From NCBI GenBank assembly GCA_023362775.1, contig JALMGJ010000011.1:19704001-19768000 (forward strand): a stretch of DNA of 64,000 bases. Direction: 5' to 3'. This document shows, in pieces, positions 33,385-47,400 of the stretch. The translations under genes and the position numbers were made by a program. The number at the start of each line of letters is the position of its first letter. Within the stretch, counting starts at the first letter, position 1. Source of the DNA: Charina bottae (Eukaryota; Chordata; Lepidosauria; Squamata; Charinaidae). A model generated the notes under the pieces. That model searched no databases, was not told the origin of the DNA, and saw only the letters and a program-made list of their open reading frames with translations.

Positions 33385-35189
33385 AGTTTACAGCTTGCTC
33401 CAGAGCCCCTCCCTTCTCCTGGCACTCCAACCTGCTTATTTAGTGTTTGCCTGTGCAAAGATGGAATCCCTTCCTCAAATGTTCCTTTTTTCCCTTTTTA
33501 GGTGTGCATAGGGAAATGTTGGGTTGACCGGTCACCCACATGATGGGAACCACTCAAGACACAAGCATGCTTTACCCTCCCCAACGTTGGGCGTTCACCA
33601 TCTACTGCAGTTCTGATGTCTGACAAGCACGCCTTCCTCGTTTATGAGTGAATGCTACATTTTCAACACCCCGTTTTTCCAAAAAGGAGAATGCCAAATC
33701 ATAGTAGCAGACTGCTGCTAATCATAACTCATGTCAGACTGTGGGGCCAGCAGTGATCCTGTGTTTGGGAATATGTATACCATTACATGCTTGGTTCATG
33801 TATTTTGAGTTGCAAGGGGACTGTTATGTGGGGCTTCCAACCTGGAGGCCTTTCATAAGGAGGTGCAGTATTGCTATGCTACTACTGTCTTGGATTCCAG
33901 TAGTGCCCATTGCTGCGCCATTTCCTTGTAGAACTGCTGAAAGTCAGTCAATGAGTAAGACATCTTGCTGCTTCTGTTTGATTTGGTAACATGTGGTTGA
34001 CCACTAATGATCAGTAGAAGCAACCACTGGTATATCCATTTTCTCTGCTACCTCAACTTCACATTCCATGAGCTCCATCATCCCTTGCAATTCAGCTGCT
34101 GCTTTGCTGTTTTCTGGTTCGTCCCGGAGGCCAGCATCATTATGACGGATGCAGTGCAGATTCCCACCATGTGCCCCCATAGGATTATGTGAAAAAGAAG
34201 CCATTATTCTCCTGGAAATCTGGGGTAAAGACAAGATACAGCAGGAGCTCATGTTCAGTCATCCAAACAGTAAGGGGTTTGAGCAGACAATGGCAGAACT
34301 GGGGCCAGGGGATTTCCATTCTTAGTGACAGGGTGCAGGACCAAAACAAAGGCACTCCTGTCAGACTACAAGTGGGTGGTAGCCCACAACGCTAGGTCCA
34401 AGAACCACCCCACCTATTTTAGCATGAGCTGCACCACATCCCACACAGAGATGCCAGTGTCTCTCCAACTGGGTGGCATGTAGCATCCCATGCCATAGCT
34501 ACCCAAGGGAATGAACATAGCAAAAACATTATGTGGATGGCCACCCTTTCTAGTAATGGGAAGGTGCCAGTGTGTCTGTGGCCATACTGTTAAGCAAGTC
34601 ACCAAAGACACAGTGCTAGCATGCCAAACGGTTTTTCATTGTGAAGCCCAATGTGCAGGACAAAGATGGGCATCAATCCTTTTTAGTTCTTGTTGGGTAT
34701 TGTGCTTATTTGAGCTTATGCTGCACTGGTATCATTTAAGCTACAGTAAGTTGAGAAGCTACCATTGTAGAAAATCAGGAGACTGTTAGCACCTTTTCTA
34801 ACAAATTTTATCAGAAGGCATAAGCTTTCATGAGCTGCAGCTCACTTCATAAGATGCATCGAGTGGCTAGACTCAGTTTTAAATTGGGACGAGGTTGGGT
34901 GGGGGAGATAGGAAGGGTAAGACAGGTTGGATGTGTGCATGCAGATTACAAGTACCATATCAATTAACAATTCTATTAAAAACCCAATGTATTTGCTGAG
35001 ACTTTCTGAGATTGCCTGAAACCTTTTGATACGAGTTTAGAATTTCTCTCGGTGGTACTGAGAGTCCCATGGGGGCTGGTGGGTAAGCAGCGGCCTACCA
35101 CTGTGCTTCCAAAGGAGCCTGTAGAAATCCACTTTGACCCACTTAAATTTTCTGTGGACCTGTGGGCCATTCCGCTCACAGGCTACTTT
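33385..35189. other. Unidentified gene-poor sequence
   Basis: Several open frames of 60-90 codons occur, but none shows a recognisable domain. The segment 34785-34870 (AGAAGGCATAAGCTTTCATG, AGCTGCAGCTCACTTCATAAG) resembles an ancient amniote interspersed repeat. The moderate base composition over 33490-34700 could reflect a decayed element. Confidence 0.4.
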
Positions 35190-35197
35190 CCCTAGAT

Positions 35198-35396
35198 CAG
35201 TGCTTTCCAAAGTCCCGCCGTTGGCGACACACCAATGGGGGCGCGGAGGCGGCGGTGTGCATGACGGCGGCCTCATGTTTCGCGCTAAAACCCGGAAGCG
35301 CTGATGGCGCACTGCCGCACGCGGCGACACGCCATCAGCGCTTCCGGGTTTTGTCGCGACACACTAATGTGTCATGACACAGTTTGGAAAGCTATG
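35198..35396 (+). mobile_element. hAT-like MITE, type 3 (left member of a tandem pair)
   Basis: CAGTGCTTTCCAAAGTC to AGTTTGGAAAGCTATG, 199 bp. It is flanked by CCCTAGAT on both sides (35190-35197, 35397-35404). The internal inverted arms around AACCCGGAAGCGCTGATGGC would form a hairpin. Confidence 0.87.
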
Positions 35397-35404
35397 CCCT
35401 AGAT

Positions 35405-35696
35405 CAGGGCTTTCCCAAGTTTTCTCGCGGCGACACACCAACAGCAGCGTGCGAGAAAACCTGGAAGCGCCGTTGCTGCGGCGGCACACGAAACCCCGGA
35501 AGCACCGCCGCAGCGCTTTTGGATTTTCACACGCTGTGGCGGTGTCGTGTGCCGTGCGAAAACCCGGAAGCGTTGATGGCCCACTGCTGCTGCGCACAGT
35601 GGCGGCGCGCCATCAGCGCTTCTGGGTTTTGATGCAACACACCTGGGCCCCGCAGGCTACACACTTTTGTCACACAACACAGTTTGGAAAGCTGTG
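35405..35696 (+). mobile_element. hAT-like MITE, type 2 (right member of a tandem pair)
   Basis: CAGGGCTTTCCCAAGTTTTC to AGTTTGGAAAGCTGTG, 292 bp. It begins directly after the shared CCCTAGAT and is followed by a third CCCTAGAT at 35697-35704. Confidence 0.87.
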
Positions 35697-35704
35697 CCCT
35701 AGAT

Positions 35705-37021
35705 CCTGGGCAACCTGATGGGAGATGAAGCAGGAAGTCAGCCAGCTACTGGCCACCATTGTGTCCACACAGTCCAACATAATTATTAGTTGCAGCATGA
35801 CCTGACCTCATTGGACATCCAGAACATTCTAGTTCAGGAAGACATACTCTTCCAGAGCAAGTAGGGGCCTTGGAAGCTCACAGCAACATGGCTAGGAAGA
35901 ACCATCCCTACAGCATGAATGTAACTTTGTATCTGTTGCTGTCAACAGTACCACCTACTAAAGGATGTTGGGTCAATGGCATGAACACAGAAACAATTCA
36001 AAAAGTTTCTGTTGCACCAGTTAGCAGAGGTCTCATATGCAGCCAATGACACTTGTGGTGACGGAAGACTGCTCAACAACCACTCACACCCCTTGGCACA
36101 GTGTGAAGTATTGATATCTGGAAGGGATATCAAGAACACTTGTTCCAGGTATGCATCAAGGGTAGAACTCGGGCACCTCCTCCTGTCTAGTGTCCGTGCA
36201 GGATGCCAGCTCCGATACACAGCCATGCAGATCTGGCTGTAATCTATTTGTTGTGCCTTTCACTGAATTAATAGCCTGATTCATTCTGACAATGTGGAAT
36301 TGGTTGTAGTTCAATCTAGGATTTCTTAAGACCAATCTTAATAGTGCTGCGCTTGTTGTAAGTGCACACTAAATAAAATTACTCATACTACTACAAATTA
36401 CTAATTACTATCATCACTGGAAATCAGAACCCTCAATTCTGTACTTTTGCTCATCTCTCAAAGCCCCAATTGCAAAACCAGAGTAAACTCCAATTGGGCC
36501 AAACAGGATTACACCTTTTCACTGTTATTTGATCCAAAATGTTGGCACTCTTGTGCAAGAGTTTGAGATTCTGATCCTGAAATGCAAACCCTGCACTGTA
36601 GCCAAGTCAAGATGTGCAATAAACTACAGAATCTTCTTTCTGGATGTATATAAAAACATATGTACACACATTCCTGTAAATAGAGAACCAAAATATAAGA
36701 CATTTTAGTACTTTCTCCCTAGTTTCCCATTTACAAAGAGTATCCTTGTGAAAGAGCATTAAGCTATGGTATCTCCCAAGACTAAAACGATATACTGTTC
36801 CTCTTCCTTATTCGAATTTAAGTTTGAACCACGCCTGACATTTCAAGAGAGCAGAAGGCTAGTTGTATCTCACCTTAATTACATTTAGTATAAGCCCAGT
36901 GAAACCAATTCCCATTTATTTCAATAGGTCTGCTCAAAGTACGACAATCAACCGAAGAATGACAACCAGTGGGAAATTATGGGAGTATTTCTGAGTATAT
37001 AAAGAAGGCTAAGGATTAGAG
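35705..37021. other. Intergenic, no gene seen
   Basis: No exon or known repeat recognised. Confidence 0.4.
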
Positions 37022-37333
37022 CAGAGCTTTCCAAACTTTTCATGTTGGTGACACACTTTTTAGACATGCATCATTTCGTGATGCACTCTTACAGCAGGGC
37101 ACAAGGCAGGCACTAGGACCTGCGCGGAATCACAGCAGGTTTGGAGGCAGCAAGACACAAGGCAGGCACTAGGACCTGCGCAGAATCCTGGCAGGGCAGG
37201 TTTGCAGGCAGCAAGGCAGGCACTAGGACCTGCGTGGAACCTGGCAGGGCTCGGAGGCAGCAGCAGCCACAACACACCCAGACACTGCAGCTGACACACT
37301 AACATGTCACGACACAGTGTTTGGAAAGCTCTG
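37022..37333 (+). mobile_element. hAT-like MITE, type 1
   Basis: CAGAGCTTTCCAAACTTTTC to GTTTGGAAAGCTCTG, 312 bp, with a perfect duplication GATTAGAG (37014-37021, 37334-37341). It contains three diverged CAAGGCAGGCACTAGGACCT units. Confidence 0.87.
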
Positions 37334-37755
37334 GATTAGAGAGAAGTTTTCTGATGTTTAAAACAAATAATGCAGCTATTTTATTTTTAGCTAGCAAACA
37401 CCATTTTCAAGGAGACAATCCATGTTGCTACAGGGGGTTTATGGATAAAACACGTAAAAACTTGAGCTGTAGGTCTAGAACGAATTTCTCAAACCTGGGG
37501 GCAACAATTCCCAGATTTGTCAGTGGGTGCAGTGTTAGGGAAAGATGTTCCAGACCTGTAAGAAAACCAGGCTTATAAACTACCCAGAAACTTACAAAAC
37601 CCACTTTTATACAACTCTTAAATGGATGAATTCATGTTCTTGTATTGTTTCTATTTCTTCCAAACATGAAAGAGAGTTGCAAATTTGGACCAAAGATTAA
37701 ATGAAATTAAGGAGCAGTATGACGATCTGTTCAGACAAATTATGCAAAGACCAGG
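37334..37755. other. Intergenic, no gene seen
   Basis: No feature recognised. Confidence 0.4.
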
Positions 37756-38002
37756 AATGAGCTCCCACACTAGCTCCAGCTCTTGCCAACCTAGCAATTC
37801 GAAAGCATGCAAATGCAAGTAGATTAATAGGTACTATTTCGGTGGGTAGGAAACAGCGTTCCGCGCGTGTCATGCGGCCACATGACCGTGGAAGCGTCTT
37901 CGGACAACGCTGGCTCTTCGGCTAAGAAATGGAGATGAGCACCGGCCCCTACAGTCAGACACGACTGCACAAATGTGCAGGGGGGTACCTTTACCTTTAT
38001 TA
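37756..38002 (+). mobile_element. SINE family A, 5'-truncated
   Basis: Plus-strand copy missing the tRNA-like head. It starts at GAGCTCCCACACTAGCTCC and ends GGGGGGTACCTTTACCTTTA. Confidence 0.85.
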
Positions 38003-38222
38003 TAAATGGGGCCAGGTTGTTTGCGGGACCACTTACCTCTGCTTGTCCCACCAGGTACTGGGGAGGACTGGTGGTTGACCTTAATGAAGAATCAAATACG
38101 AAGATAAAGAGGAAATGAAACCTCTATCAGGGAGCCTATGGCTCTTATAATTAATAATAATTCCCTTTGCTCCCCTCCATAAATATATAACCAACTCTTT
38201 AACAACTCTTAACAAACTCAAG

Positions 38223-38228
38223 TTTATT
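38223..38228 (-). terminator. Poly(A) signal of the sacsin-like gene
   Basis: AATAAA on the minus strand, 240 bp after the stop codon, giving a short 3' UTR. It is the first such motif downstream of the stop. Confidence 0.6.
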
Positions 38229-38467
38229 AAAGCAACATATCAGAAGACAATAAAAAATGGAATATCCCTATTAAAGAATATGCATACTGTCTTCACAGAC
38301 GCTATATTGTTTCACCATCTACAGAGAAAACAGGTTCTGTGAGGTTACATTTTCCTTCTGAAGAGCTCTCTCTCTCATTTTAAAGCATCTATGCAAAATA
38401 TCCTTACAGGTACTGCTGCATTATATACAAAATGGTCTCTCCCAACTTCTAATACCTACAGCTCTTT

Positions 38468-41400
38468 TTAGAGGCCAAGCCATCCCTTTACCATGGTTAG
38501 GATCTCCCCAGCTAACAATAGCACATCCTGCTCTTTGCAGGCAGAAAAGGCCTCATTAGGAATGATGGGTAAAGCATGGTACTTGGGATATTGTGTTGTC
38601 TTGCCATCCATGCCGTGATTCCTGAGCACAGCTATCCGATCAGGGAGCTCAGCCAGCTCAGATCCGTAAGATGCTGCCTTGTCAGCTAGCTGTACAAGAG
38701 AGAGATTACTCTCAAAGCATCCTCCCTGGTTGTACTCAATTGCTGTCAGGGTCTTCTCCATAGCCCGGAAAGTCATATACAGCAGCCACTCAGGGCTGCC
38801 CTTTCCAGCAACGCTGCCTGCGGCCTGCAGATCACATTCTGCTTGCCGGAGCCAACGCTTTGCCTCTAGGAAACGGTGCTTTGACGGTGACCTTGAAGAA
38901 TTTGGTCCATGTCGATGATATGACCAGAAATCATAAGTGCTGTACCCACCACCACCTCCCGCAAACCTTTGGCTGGTAAATTCATAGCGCCTCTGTTGAT
39001 GCCGATGAGCTTGCTGATCCCATTCACTCCAACACTGTGAGAAGTTTCTGCTACAGGAATTGCTACTTTTGGGTCCTCCACTGGAGCCATTTGACTTCAT
39101 TCCGTTCTCCATCTCCTCGATCTTTGCTTTAAGATACTTGAAGATTTCATTAGCAGAATCTTCTTGGCCAAAATTTTTATCTGGATGGTAACACAGATAT
39201 AATCTTCTAAGGGCTTTCTTCCTCTCCTCCTCTGACAGTCTCCAAATTTGAGCTAGGCATGCATCTATCTCTTTCTTGACCTCGCTCAGTGGCCGCTGGT
39301 GCCAATACTCATTAGTATCTGGTCTTACCGTTTGGGCAGCATCAGTGGAACTTACTGCCAGCATTACCATCTTATTTGAATCAGAGACTGGCTTATTTCT
39401 CTTGAAATGGTAAAGGTCATAAGCACTGACCTCTTCTTGCCGGCCTCCTCCCAAGTCAATGCGATATGTGCGTATTTGACCAGCACCACTCTTTTGTGAC
39501 TCAAGCACTTCAAGGACAACAGCATAAAGGTAATGCTCTTTGGGCTGAGAAGAATCCAGGAAACCCACATAATCTCCCTTCACAAAGGTATGCAGAATGT
39601 TCATATCCAGGCTGTCGTACCATTCCTCGGGGATGTCCTCTCCTGGAGGAGGAAGGTCATAAGCATTTAGTTTTGTCTGCTGATGCAGGGGCACTCTGTT
39701 TCTCTCTAGGACTCTGGCAATTTTTTTAGGTCTCTGGCAAACCAAAATCTCCCTGAGGATTCCCATGGCAAGTCCATTAAGTCTTTCTCCCAAAAGCTTA
39801 TTAACTTCAGTGGCTAGAATATTGGAAATATGTACTCCCTCTTGCAGATCCATGCTTTCCTGGTGAGTAAGGTAAATCTTTGTCTTGTCATCTGGCATCG
39901 TTGCAACATGCACTGTCTTGACAACCTGAGTTCCCTCTAAAAGTTGCAAATTGTAGGCCATTATGGTGCAGAGCTTTTCACAGCACACCACTTCCAGCTG
40001 ATCTGGTGAGAAGAACCCATCACTCATGCATTCTATCTCCTCTGTTCTACTCTGCCATTTCAATAGCGCAATCAGAGCATTCTGGAATTCAAGAGAAACT
40101 AGAAGTTCTTTGAGATTGTTCCCGAACTCGCAGTGTTCCCGATAGGTGCACAGTTTCAGAGAGGACTCTTCTAGCTGTTCTCCAACGATGTCATGGAAAT
40201 CCTTGGGCCGCAGGTTTTCAGGTAGCAAGCGCAGAAGTTTCCACTGCTTATACTTGTCCCCTGTTATGGAACATTCAGAGAGATTGACCAGAAAGTGAAA
40301 TGTGCTTTTCAAGGCAAGGGGTTCTTGGCCAGATTGGTAGAAACTAAACACTAACGTGTTTGATGGATATAACTTCCCATCAATGCAAGGGAGATAAAGT
40401 TCCTGCAGCTCTGAGAAATCCACTGGCTTCTCTGCTTCTTTCAGTAGCTTGAAGAGAAACTGAGTAGCCTTCAGCACTGTTTTAATGAGATTGGGTTGCA
40501 GTTTCACCCGCTCTGCAGTCTCTTCCTGAATCCTGGACAGAACACTGGCATAATGATGGATGGTTGGCTCTCTTTGCACTCCAAATTTCTCAAAGGTATC
40601 TATATATGCATTTAACTTTGATGGCAGCTCGTAGAGGTATGGCCGAAAGTCACTCGGGCATTTTAAGTAGACCACCACATTTTCTGCCTCAGCTACTTCA
40701 TTATCATCTGTCAGTATCACAGGAAGTCCTCTAAGGCAATTCACATCTATTTCTTCCTGTTCTGACAGGAACTTGTACATACATTTTAGAACATTTGCCC
40801 GAGTTTCCTTAGCTTCTAGTGAATCACAGGTTACTTGACATACATTGCTGAGATTTTTCAAGACCGTGTGGGTAGATACTGTGCATAACACACCAAGGTT
40901 TTCAAGAACAGCCTTTTCTTCTTCCCCAACATAACCATAAAAAGAGAAAGCAACTGCTGAAGTCCAAAATAGTGCTACATCTTTTGTATTGTACAAAGAA
41001 CCTTGGGGTGCCACCAGAGCTTTGCAAGGGACGTATGGCAAATGAAGGCAACAGAGTTCATCAGGGATGAACCGTGGTACAAGGAAGCGGATCACGGACA
41101 ATTTTTTCAGGAAGGAGTTAGACAGCTCATCTTTTGGTCTGGAAAACAGATAACTCAAGAGTGCTTTACTTTTCTCTCGGACATTTTGGCAAGTGGCACC
41201 ACTGCTCACTGCCTCTTGTTCAACTTGGGCCGCACAGTTCAAAAAATCTACCTCAGAAATCACCGTCTGCAAGCCCACGTCCAATAAAAAAAGCTTCACT
41301 TCCCACGTTTTGCTTGGAAGCACTGAATCATAGAACTTCTTTGGTACAAATCGAGAGGCCAGTCCCAACTCTTCAAAAATAATATTTTCTTCATAGAAGT

Positions 41401-44400
41401 ATGATGCAGGACGCAGCACATTCTTCTCATCCCGGATGAAGGCAAAAGACTGGAACGTTGACACCACATCTGCTTTCTGAGCCTTGTACTCTTGAGAATA
41501 CTCGGACTTGATGGTGAAGAGCAACGTCAAGGCCTCCAGTACTTGGGCCACCGGAAGAGAAGGTACCCTAGGCAAAACCAGCAGCATGAACAGTTGCAAA
41601 TCATTCATTTCTCCAATACCCAAGCACGTGCTGATACTGCGATTCAGCTGGCTGTCCTTCAGTAAAACAGTCCTTGCATCCATTTCATAAAGTTGCTTAA
41701 AGTTCTTAGGGACATTTGGATTTTTGGATACCAGGCGATACACCTTCTGATATGAAACCAGCGACACATATTTTCCTTCAAATGTCTCAAACACAGGCAA
41801 AGCTTTCAGTTTCCCTAATAATGCTTGATTGTTCTTCAACTTTTCCAGATCGTTACTGAGGAACCTCAAGAGTGAAGAATAATCCCATGACTTGAGTTCA
41901 TTCCAGCATAGTCTACTGTGGGCAGACAGTTGCTCCAGCACTACAATGGGGTCTTCTATCAACAGCAGCTGTGGCTCAATACAGTATTTAGTGAGCTTTG
42001 GAGGCAGCAGGGAATCATCTATTTTGGCAAAGCCCAGCTTATCAAGAATTTGACAAACTGAGCTTTTGCTATTAAGCATGACTGTGCCAAGGGACTCAAG
42101 AGGAATCAACTCACTGGAACCACACAAAGGGAGCAGAGTGCATCCTTTGAAGAGGGAGACGAGCTTTGCAAATAGCTGGTTCATTTCCTCCTTGCTCTCA
42201 GACACACAGATTTGATTTTCAAAGAACTTCCACACTTCTCCTAACCAGCTCTTCTGGCATTTGCTATCATAGCCCCAGCAACCCAGCGTCAGCATCTCCT
42301 GGATGTAAGCCACAGATTCGTCAAGAGTAAAATCCTTCAGGAACCCCATGTTTAATAGAAGCTGCTTGGTTTTCAGATTATCATTTGCACAGGCAGAAAA
42401 GCAGTGCTGATGCTGTGGGAAAAGCGTACAAGCACTGCCGTGATAGACAGGCTCCTGCTGGCTGAAACATCTCAGCACGTTATCTTGGGTCAACAGTAAC
42501 GGGAGTCCTTCCACGCAGCTCACATCATCAGAACACAATCCGTTGAGAGAGAAGTTTAGGAGAGCAAAGCAGTTACAACGAAACTTTACAGGAGTCTGAT
42601 CAAGTGGGCATGGTAAGGAGAAGTTGAGCAGACTTTTCAGGAAATGACAGAGGGAAGGAGAATCGAGGGTCAGTACATCCATTTCCGCCATGACAAATTG
42701 GTCATGTATCCTTTGTAGGTGTTCAAAGGCAGGGACCAAGCTCATACCGAGCTCCTGTAGAGTACGCTCAAGAATATTATCCTCTATTATATTCTGCAGG
42801 AAATAGGGGCCTCTGGTAGAGTCATCTCCTTTGGGTGCACTCCAACACACAGTTACTGCTTCAGTTCCATTTTTGTACTCAACTTTTTTCTGATACACTG
42901 GCAATAATGGAAGCTGGTCTTTATATACCAGTTTATACAGATGGGTCACTAGCTGCTGCCAAACGGGGGATACATCCTTGGTCACAATTGGGAAATATTG
43001 GAAATACTTCAAAGCAAGTTTATCCTGGCATGTCTTCAGAGTGTGGAATTTCAATGGCACCTCCCCCAGTGTCTGACACAGCCTTTTAAGTAACTGGCCA
43101 TATAAAGGGGCCAGAATAAATTGCATTAGTAAACGGTTCCATGTTGAACTGGCATCTCCTTCACCGCTGTCCTTCTGCAAGTCACGCCGAGCTGAATCCA
43201 CAGCAAAGTTCCCGTTGACGTGGATGGGAAGACCCGTCTTTCCTGGCAGAGGCAGTGTGCAGAAAGCCCGCCCAGACGGTTCTCTATTAAGACAAGCAGC
43301 CACACCACCATATGGCAGTGGCATGTCCTCTGTGATCTCTGTGCTGTCCATCCCAATTTGCCTTCCAACCAACCAGATGCTGGGATCACTGAAGAGATTT
43401 TTGTAGATCTTCGTTTTGTAGAAGACTCTTACTGGCTTGCCAATATCCATGCCTCCTGCTGCAGCTGCCTGTTGCAATCGTTTCTGGTATTCTAGCCTTT
43501 CCGGCTCCCCTCCTTCAACTTCAACACGCAGCAACTCCTTTGGTTTCCTATCTTTCTCACCGATCACAGAGAAAATGACAGAGCGAATGTGATTGAGGAA
43601 CATCACGAGGCATTCTGCGTCTTCTTGAAGAGCCTCCAACATCTTTTCCATATCTAAATCAGATACTGAATTCTGGCAAATAGGGGAGGCGGCCGCGCCT
43701 GCAGGAGTACGCAGGGGCAACCGGAAAAGTGTTCCCTGTTCCAGCTCAAACAAATCAGGCAAAAAGGAGTCATAAACATCCACAAAGGCGTCTCTGAAAT
43801 CTTTAGTGAGGTTGTACTTTGCCCCAGGTGAGACCTCATCAGATTCTGGGAGGTAACGCAATGTGGGGTCAAAGACACATAGCATTCTATCCCCTGTAAG
43901 GAAAGCAGGGCAATCAGTCAAATGGAAAACAGTGTTGAATCCCAGACCATATTTTCCGATAGCATCCCGCCTTCCTCCTTTGCCACCACAGCCTAAGCGC
44001 TGGATGCCCTCAATGTCCCTCATTTGGAAGGTCCGGTCATTATACACGCAGAGGGCTGGACCTTGAAGAGCGTTCCACTCATCACTGAAAATACGCCGTG
44101 TTGGATGTTGGCGGCGATCCCAAAGGAAATGGATGACACTTGCACCAGCATCATCAGCGTTTTGCAGCAGCTCTTTCAGCACATCCTGTGAAGAGGAATA
44201 GTCACGGAGGATGTTAGACAGGCGGGTACACAGGTCCTCCTTAGCTCCAAAATCTGTGGCCCAAGGCGAAAGCTTCTGGATCCGTCGCTGGGACAGGATG
44301 CGGTGCTTTGTGGTCGATATGCCGCAGTGCACAGCAATTTCTCGTGGGATCATAGGATGGCAGAATGGTGTTCCCCTCTCTTGTGGAAGCCATGGAGTGT

Positions 44401-47400
44401 CGTCAAAAAGCAGCTTGGGCAATTTTCGTAGGACTTTGTCCTGGTCTGGGAAGAACATTTTCTGGGACAAGTAAGAATCCAGTTGTTGACTCTCTGGCAA
44501 AGCTCCAGGAAGCCCTACCGTGATCAACCTTAGTACAGTGTTCAGCTGCTCTAGAGAGAGAGACCGTCCAGCTGCATCCTCAGCCAGGGTTTGCAGGACA
44601 CAAGCATAATCGTCCACCCTAAACATGTCACGCAGACCCACACACTTCCATAGATCCTTTTGTTGCTGGTACTCATCAGGCAATTGGAAGAGGTATGGAG
44701 TGGCATCAAAAGCCAGACTGTGTGCCACTTTGCACACTGGCACAAAGCCAGCACCTACCAGGATGAAGGGGAACATCTGTGCCCTTTGGGCTACCTCTAC
44801 TATACTTCGATTGTTCCGAACCACTTCATTGAGAAAGGCATAGCAATTCTGTGCCATCTTAGCCAGCTCCTTCTTGGAGAGGGCGTTGGAACAAAGGGAT
44901 GCACTCTCCAGTTGCTTTAGGACCGTCGCTACTGGTGGTTTGCGATTCAGTCCTAGGAATTCCATGACCTCCTTAGAGAGCTTGGCACTTTCCCCAAGGG
45001 CTTCCTTGTCCAGGACTGGTTCGGTCAAATGCACCAATGAATACAACTTGTAGTGGTAAACCTCACTGGGGCAGCAGATTTTGCGCAAATTCCCAGGAAG
45101 TACTGCTGGCAAAAAGGGAATATCCCTAAACAAGACCTGGCTAGTATTTCTGGAACTTTCCTGGAGATGGCCGTGAAGGAGATCCAAGATACAGTAGACT
45201 CTCTGGCATGCTTTGTTGCGGTCCTGATGCCACAAAGCTGCGACAGTTCGGGCTCGGCTTATCAGTTCTTCCATTGCCACCCTATGTTTGGTCATGCCAA
45301 GACATTCCAAGCGCAACAGCCTCTCTGGCTTCAGAAACTTTTCACCCATAGGGAAGCAGCCATCTTGAGGACTGTATAGAGGTGCAACACGCCCCCCCGG
45401 ATGTACAAGGTCTTCAATAGTTTTCAGCATTTCATTTGGAGTAGCAGGGATGCAAGGAAGGGATTTCAGAAGCTCATTCACACTGGCATCATTCATATCT
45501 AGGGCACGAAGAATCAGGGCATCACGATCAGGCACCGCAAGCTTAGTAAGATTGGGTAAAACCAGCTCCTGAAGGAACCGTGCCCAGTGGTAAGTGTTTA
45601 GCACCGAGTTGTTTCTTGGGGTACATGTTTTGAAGCTCATTTTCACCCAGTCTGGAAGAGAAACTGCAATCTGCGGTTCTGGTAAGAGTAACGAGAAGAC
45701 TCTCGCTGCTATAGAACTCAGTTGCTTCTCACAAATGATATCGTCATCCAGGATGCAAACACAACGATGCGGGCACCATTTCTGTCCATCAGAGAAGAGA
45801 ACTGGCTGCTCCCCATTTACTCCATCGATTAGTGCTTGGTAGAAGGCTTTGGCTGCTTCATTGAAAGGATACTTGATACTGTAGACATCAGGCCAAAAAT
45901 CATAGTACTTGTAGTCCTCCAGCAGCTGCTCTTTGTACATGTCTCGGAGCCGAGTTAGTGCCCCAAGCCATGCAGCCATCACCGAATCTCGTAGGAGTGC
46001 TAGATTCCACTGGCCCTTTTCTGTAGTATCCCAGAGTCCTTTGCGATTACTAAGCACAGCGAAGGCTGCTGTGAGATGCAATGGGAGGCCTGATTCAATG
46101 GGAAGAGGTAAGGAGCAAAAGACACGGCCTTTAAAACCACTTCTATCTGGGAGCCATCGTCCAGTGGTGGCACTAGGGCGGAGCGGCAAGGCTACGCTAG
46201 CAGAAGGAGGCAAGAAACGGACACCTCTTTTTCTTCCCTTTCTGAACAGCTCCTTGGCTTCTCCATTAGCTGAGCATGAATGTAGCAGGAAATGGTGAGT
46301 AGCCACAGCCGACTGCCATGTTGATATCAACCGTATAAGGGGAAAGCCCGCCTCATCCAGCACTTCTCTGTTTACTGTGGCCAGCGGCTGGGCACCTTCT
46401 GGAGAACTGGAAACCCTTGAGAGGTGGGACAGCGATACCGCCTGGACATGGTGTAGGAAGATCAGCAGGTACTGGTACATCTCCTTGAAACCAGCTTCCA
46501 GTCCTTTGATTCGGCTGGGTCCAAAGGGCTCAGGGCAGATCTGAGATTCTTTCGCCTCCTGTTCAGTGCGGAAGGGCAAACGCATCAGAGTGCCTTGGTA
46601 GTACTCCCCAACCCGACATCCAAAGATCCCTCTGAAGGGCCAAAATTGCTCTGGAAAGGCAGTGGCGACCTTGGAGGTCAAATTCAAACGGACGCCTGGT
46701 CGGGCTGAGTCACGGATATGCTTTTGGAGATGGGTGATGTTGGGGTCAAAGATGAGGATGGTGTGACCACTGAGAAGGAAAGGCACATCAGTCATATGGT
46801 AGACAGTGCAGAAACCTAGGCCAAAATGACCAATCTTGTTCTCCTGGTGCTCCTTGGTAGCTGCACCTAACTGGGTGACGTTGGAGAAATCTGCCTCGGT
46901 AAACAGTGCATCGTTCTGGGCCCAAAGGGCCGGGCCTTGGCAGGCAGCCATGCGAGGATCCAGGAGTCCTTCAGTAGTATCGTGCTGCCGGAGGTCTATT
47001 AAGAAGCGGCAGGTCTGAGCGCCAGCATCCTCAGCATTTTGCAGCAGTTCCTGAAACACATCGGCATCCTGGCTGTACTCGCGAAGAATGTTACGGATCC
47101 GGACAGTGACGGGCTCTGAAGGTCCCCAAGCCTCAAACAGTTCTAAGCCTGACAACCGGGCACTCAGCATCTCCACCCCGAGGCAAGCAGCTGTGGCAGG
47201 AGAAACAGCTTCATGCACCAAAATGGGCAGGTCCCCACCCAGATCAGCAAGACGGGAACGATCCATGTCACAATACAGTGCTGAACTGGCAGGGCGTAGA
47301 GCAAAACCAGCCAATCCTACAATCCGCACAGGTACAAGCATTTCCTTTTCCCCATGGTAACCTAGAGTGCCGAGCCAGTCCAAGGCAGCTACGAAGAGCA

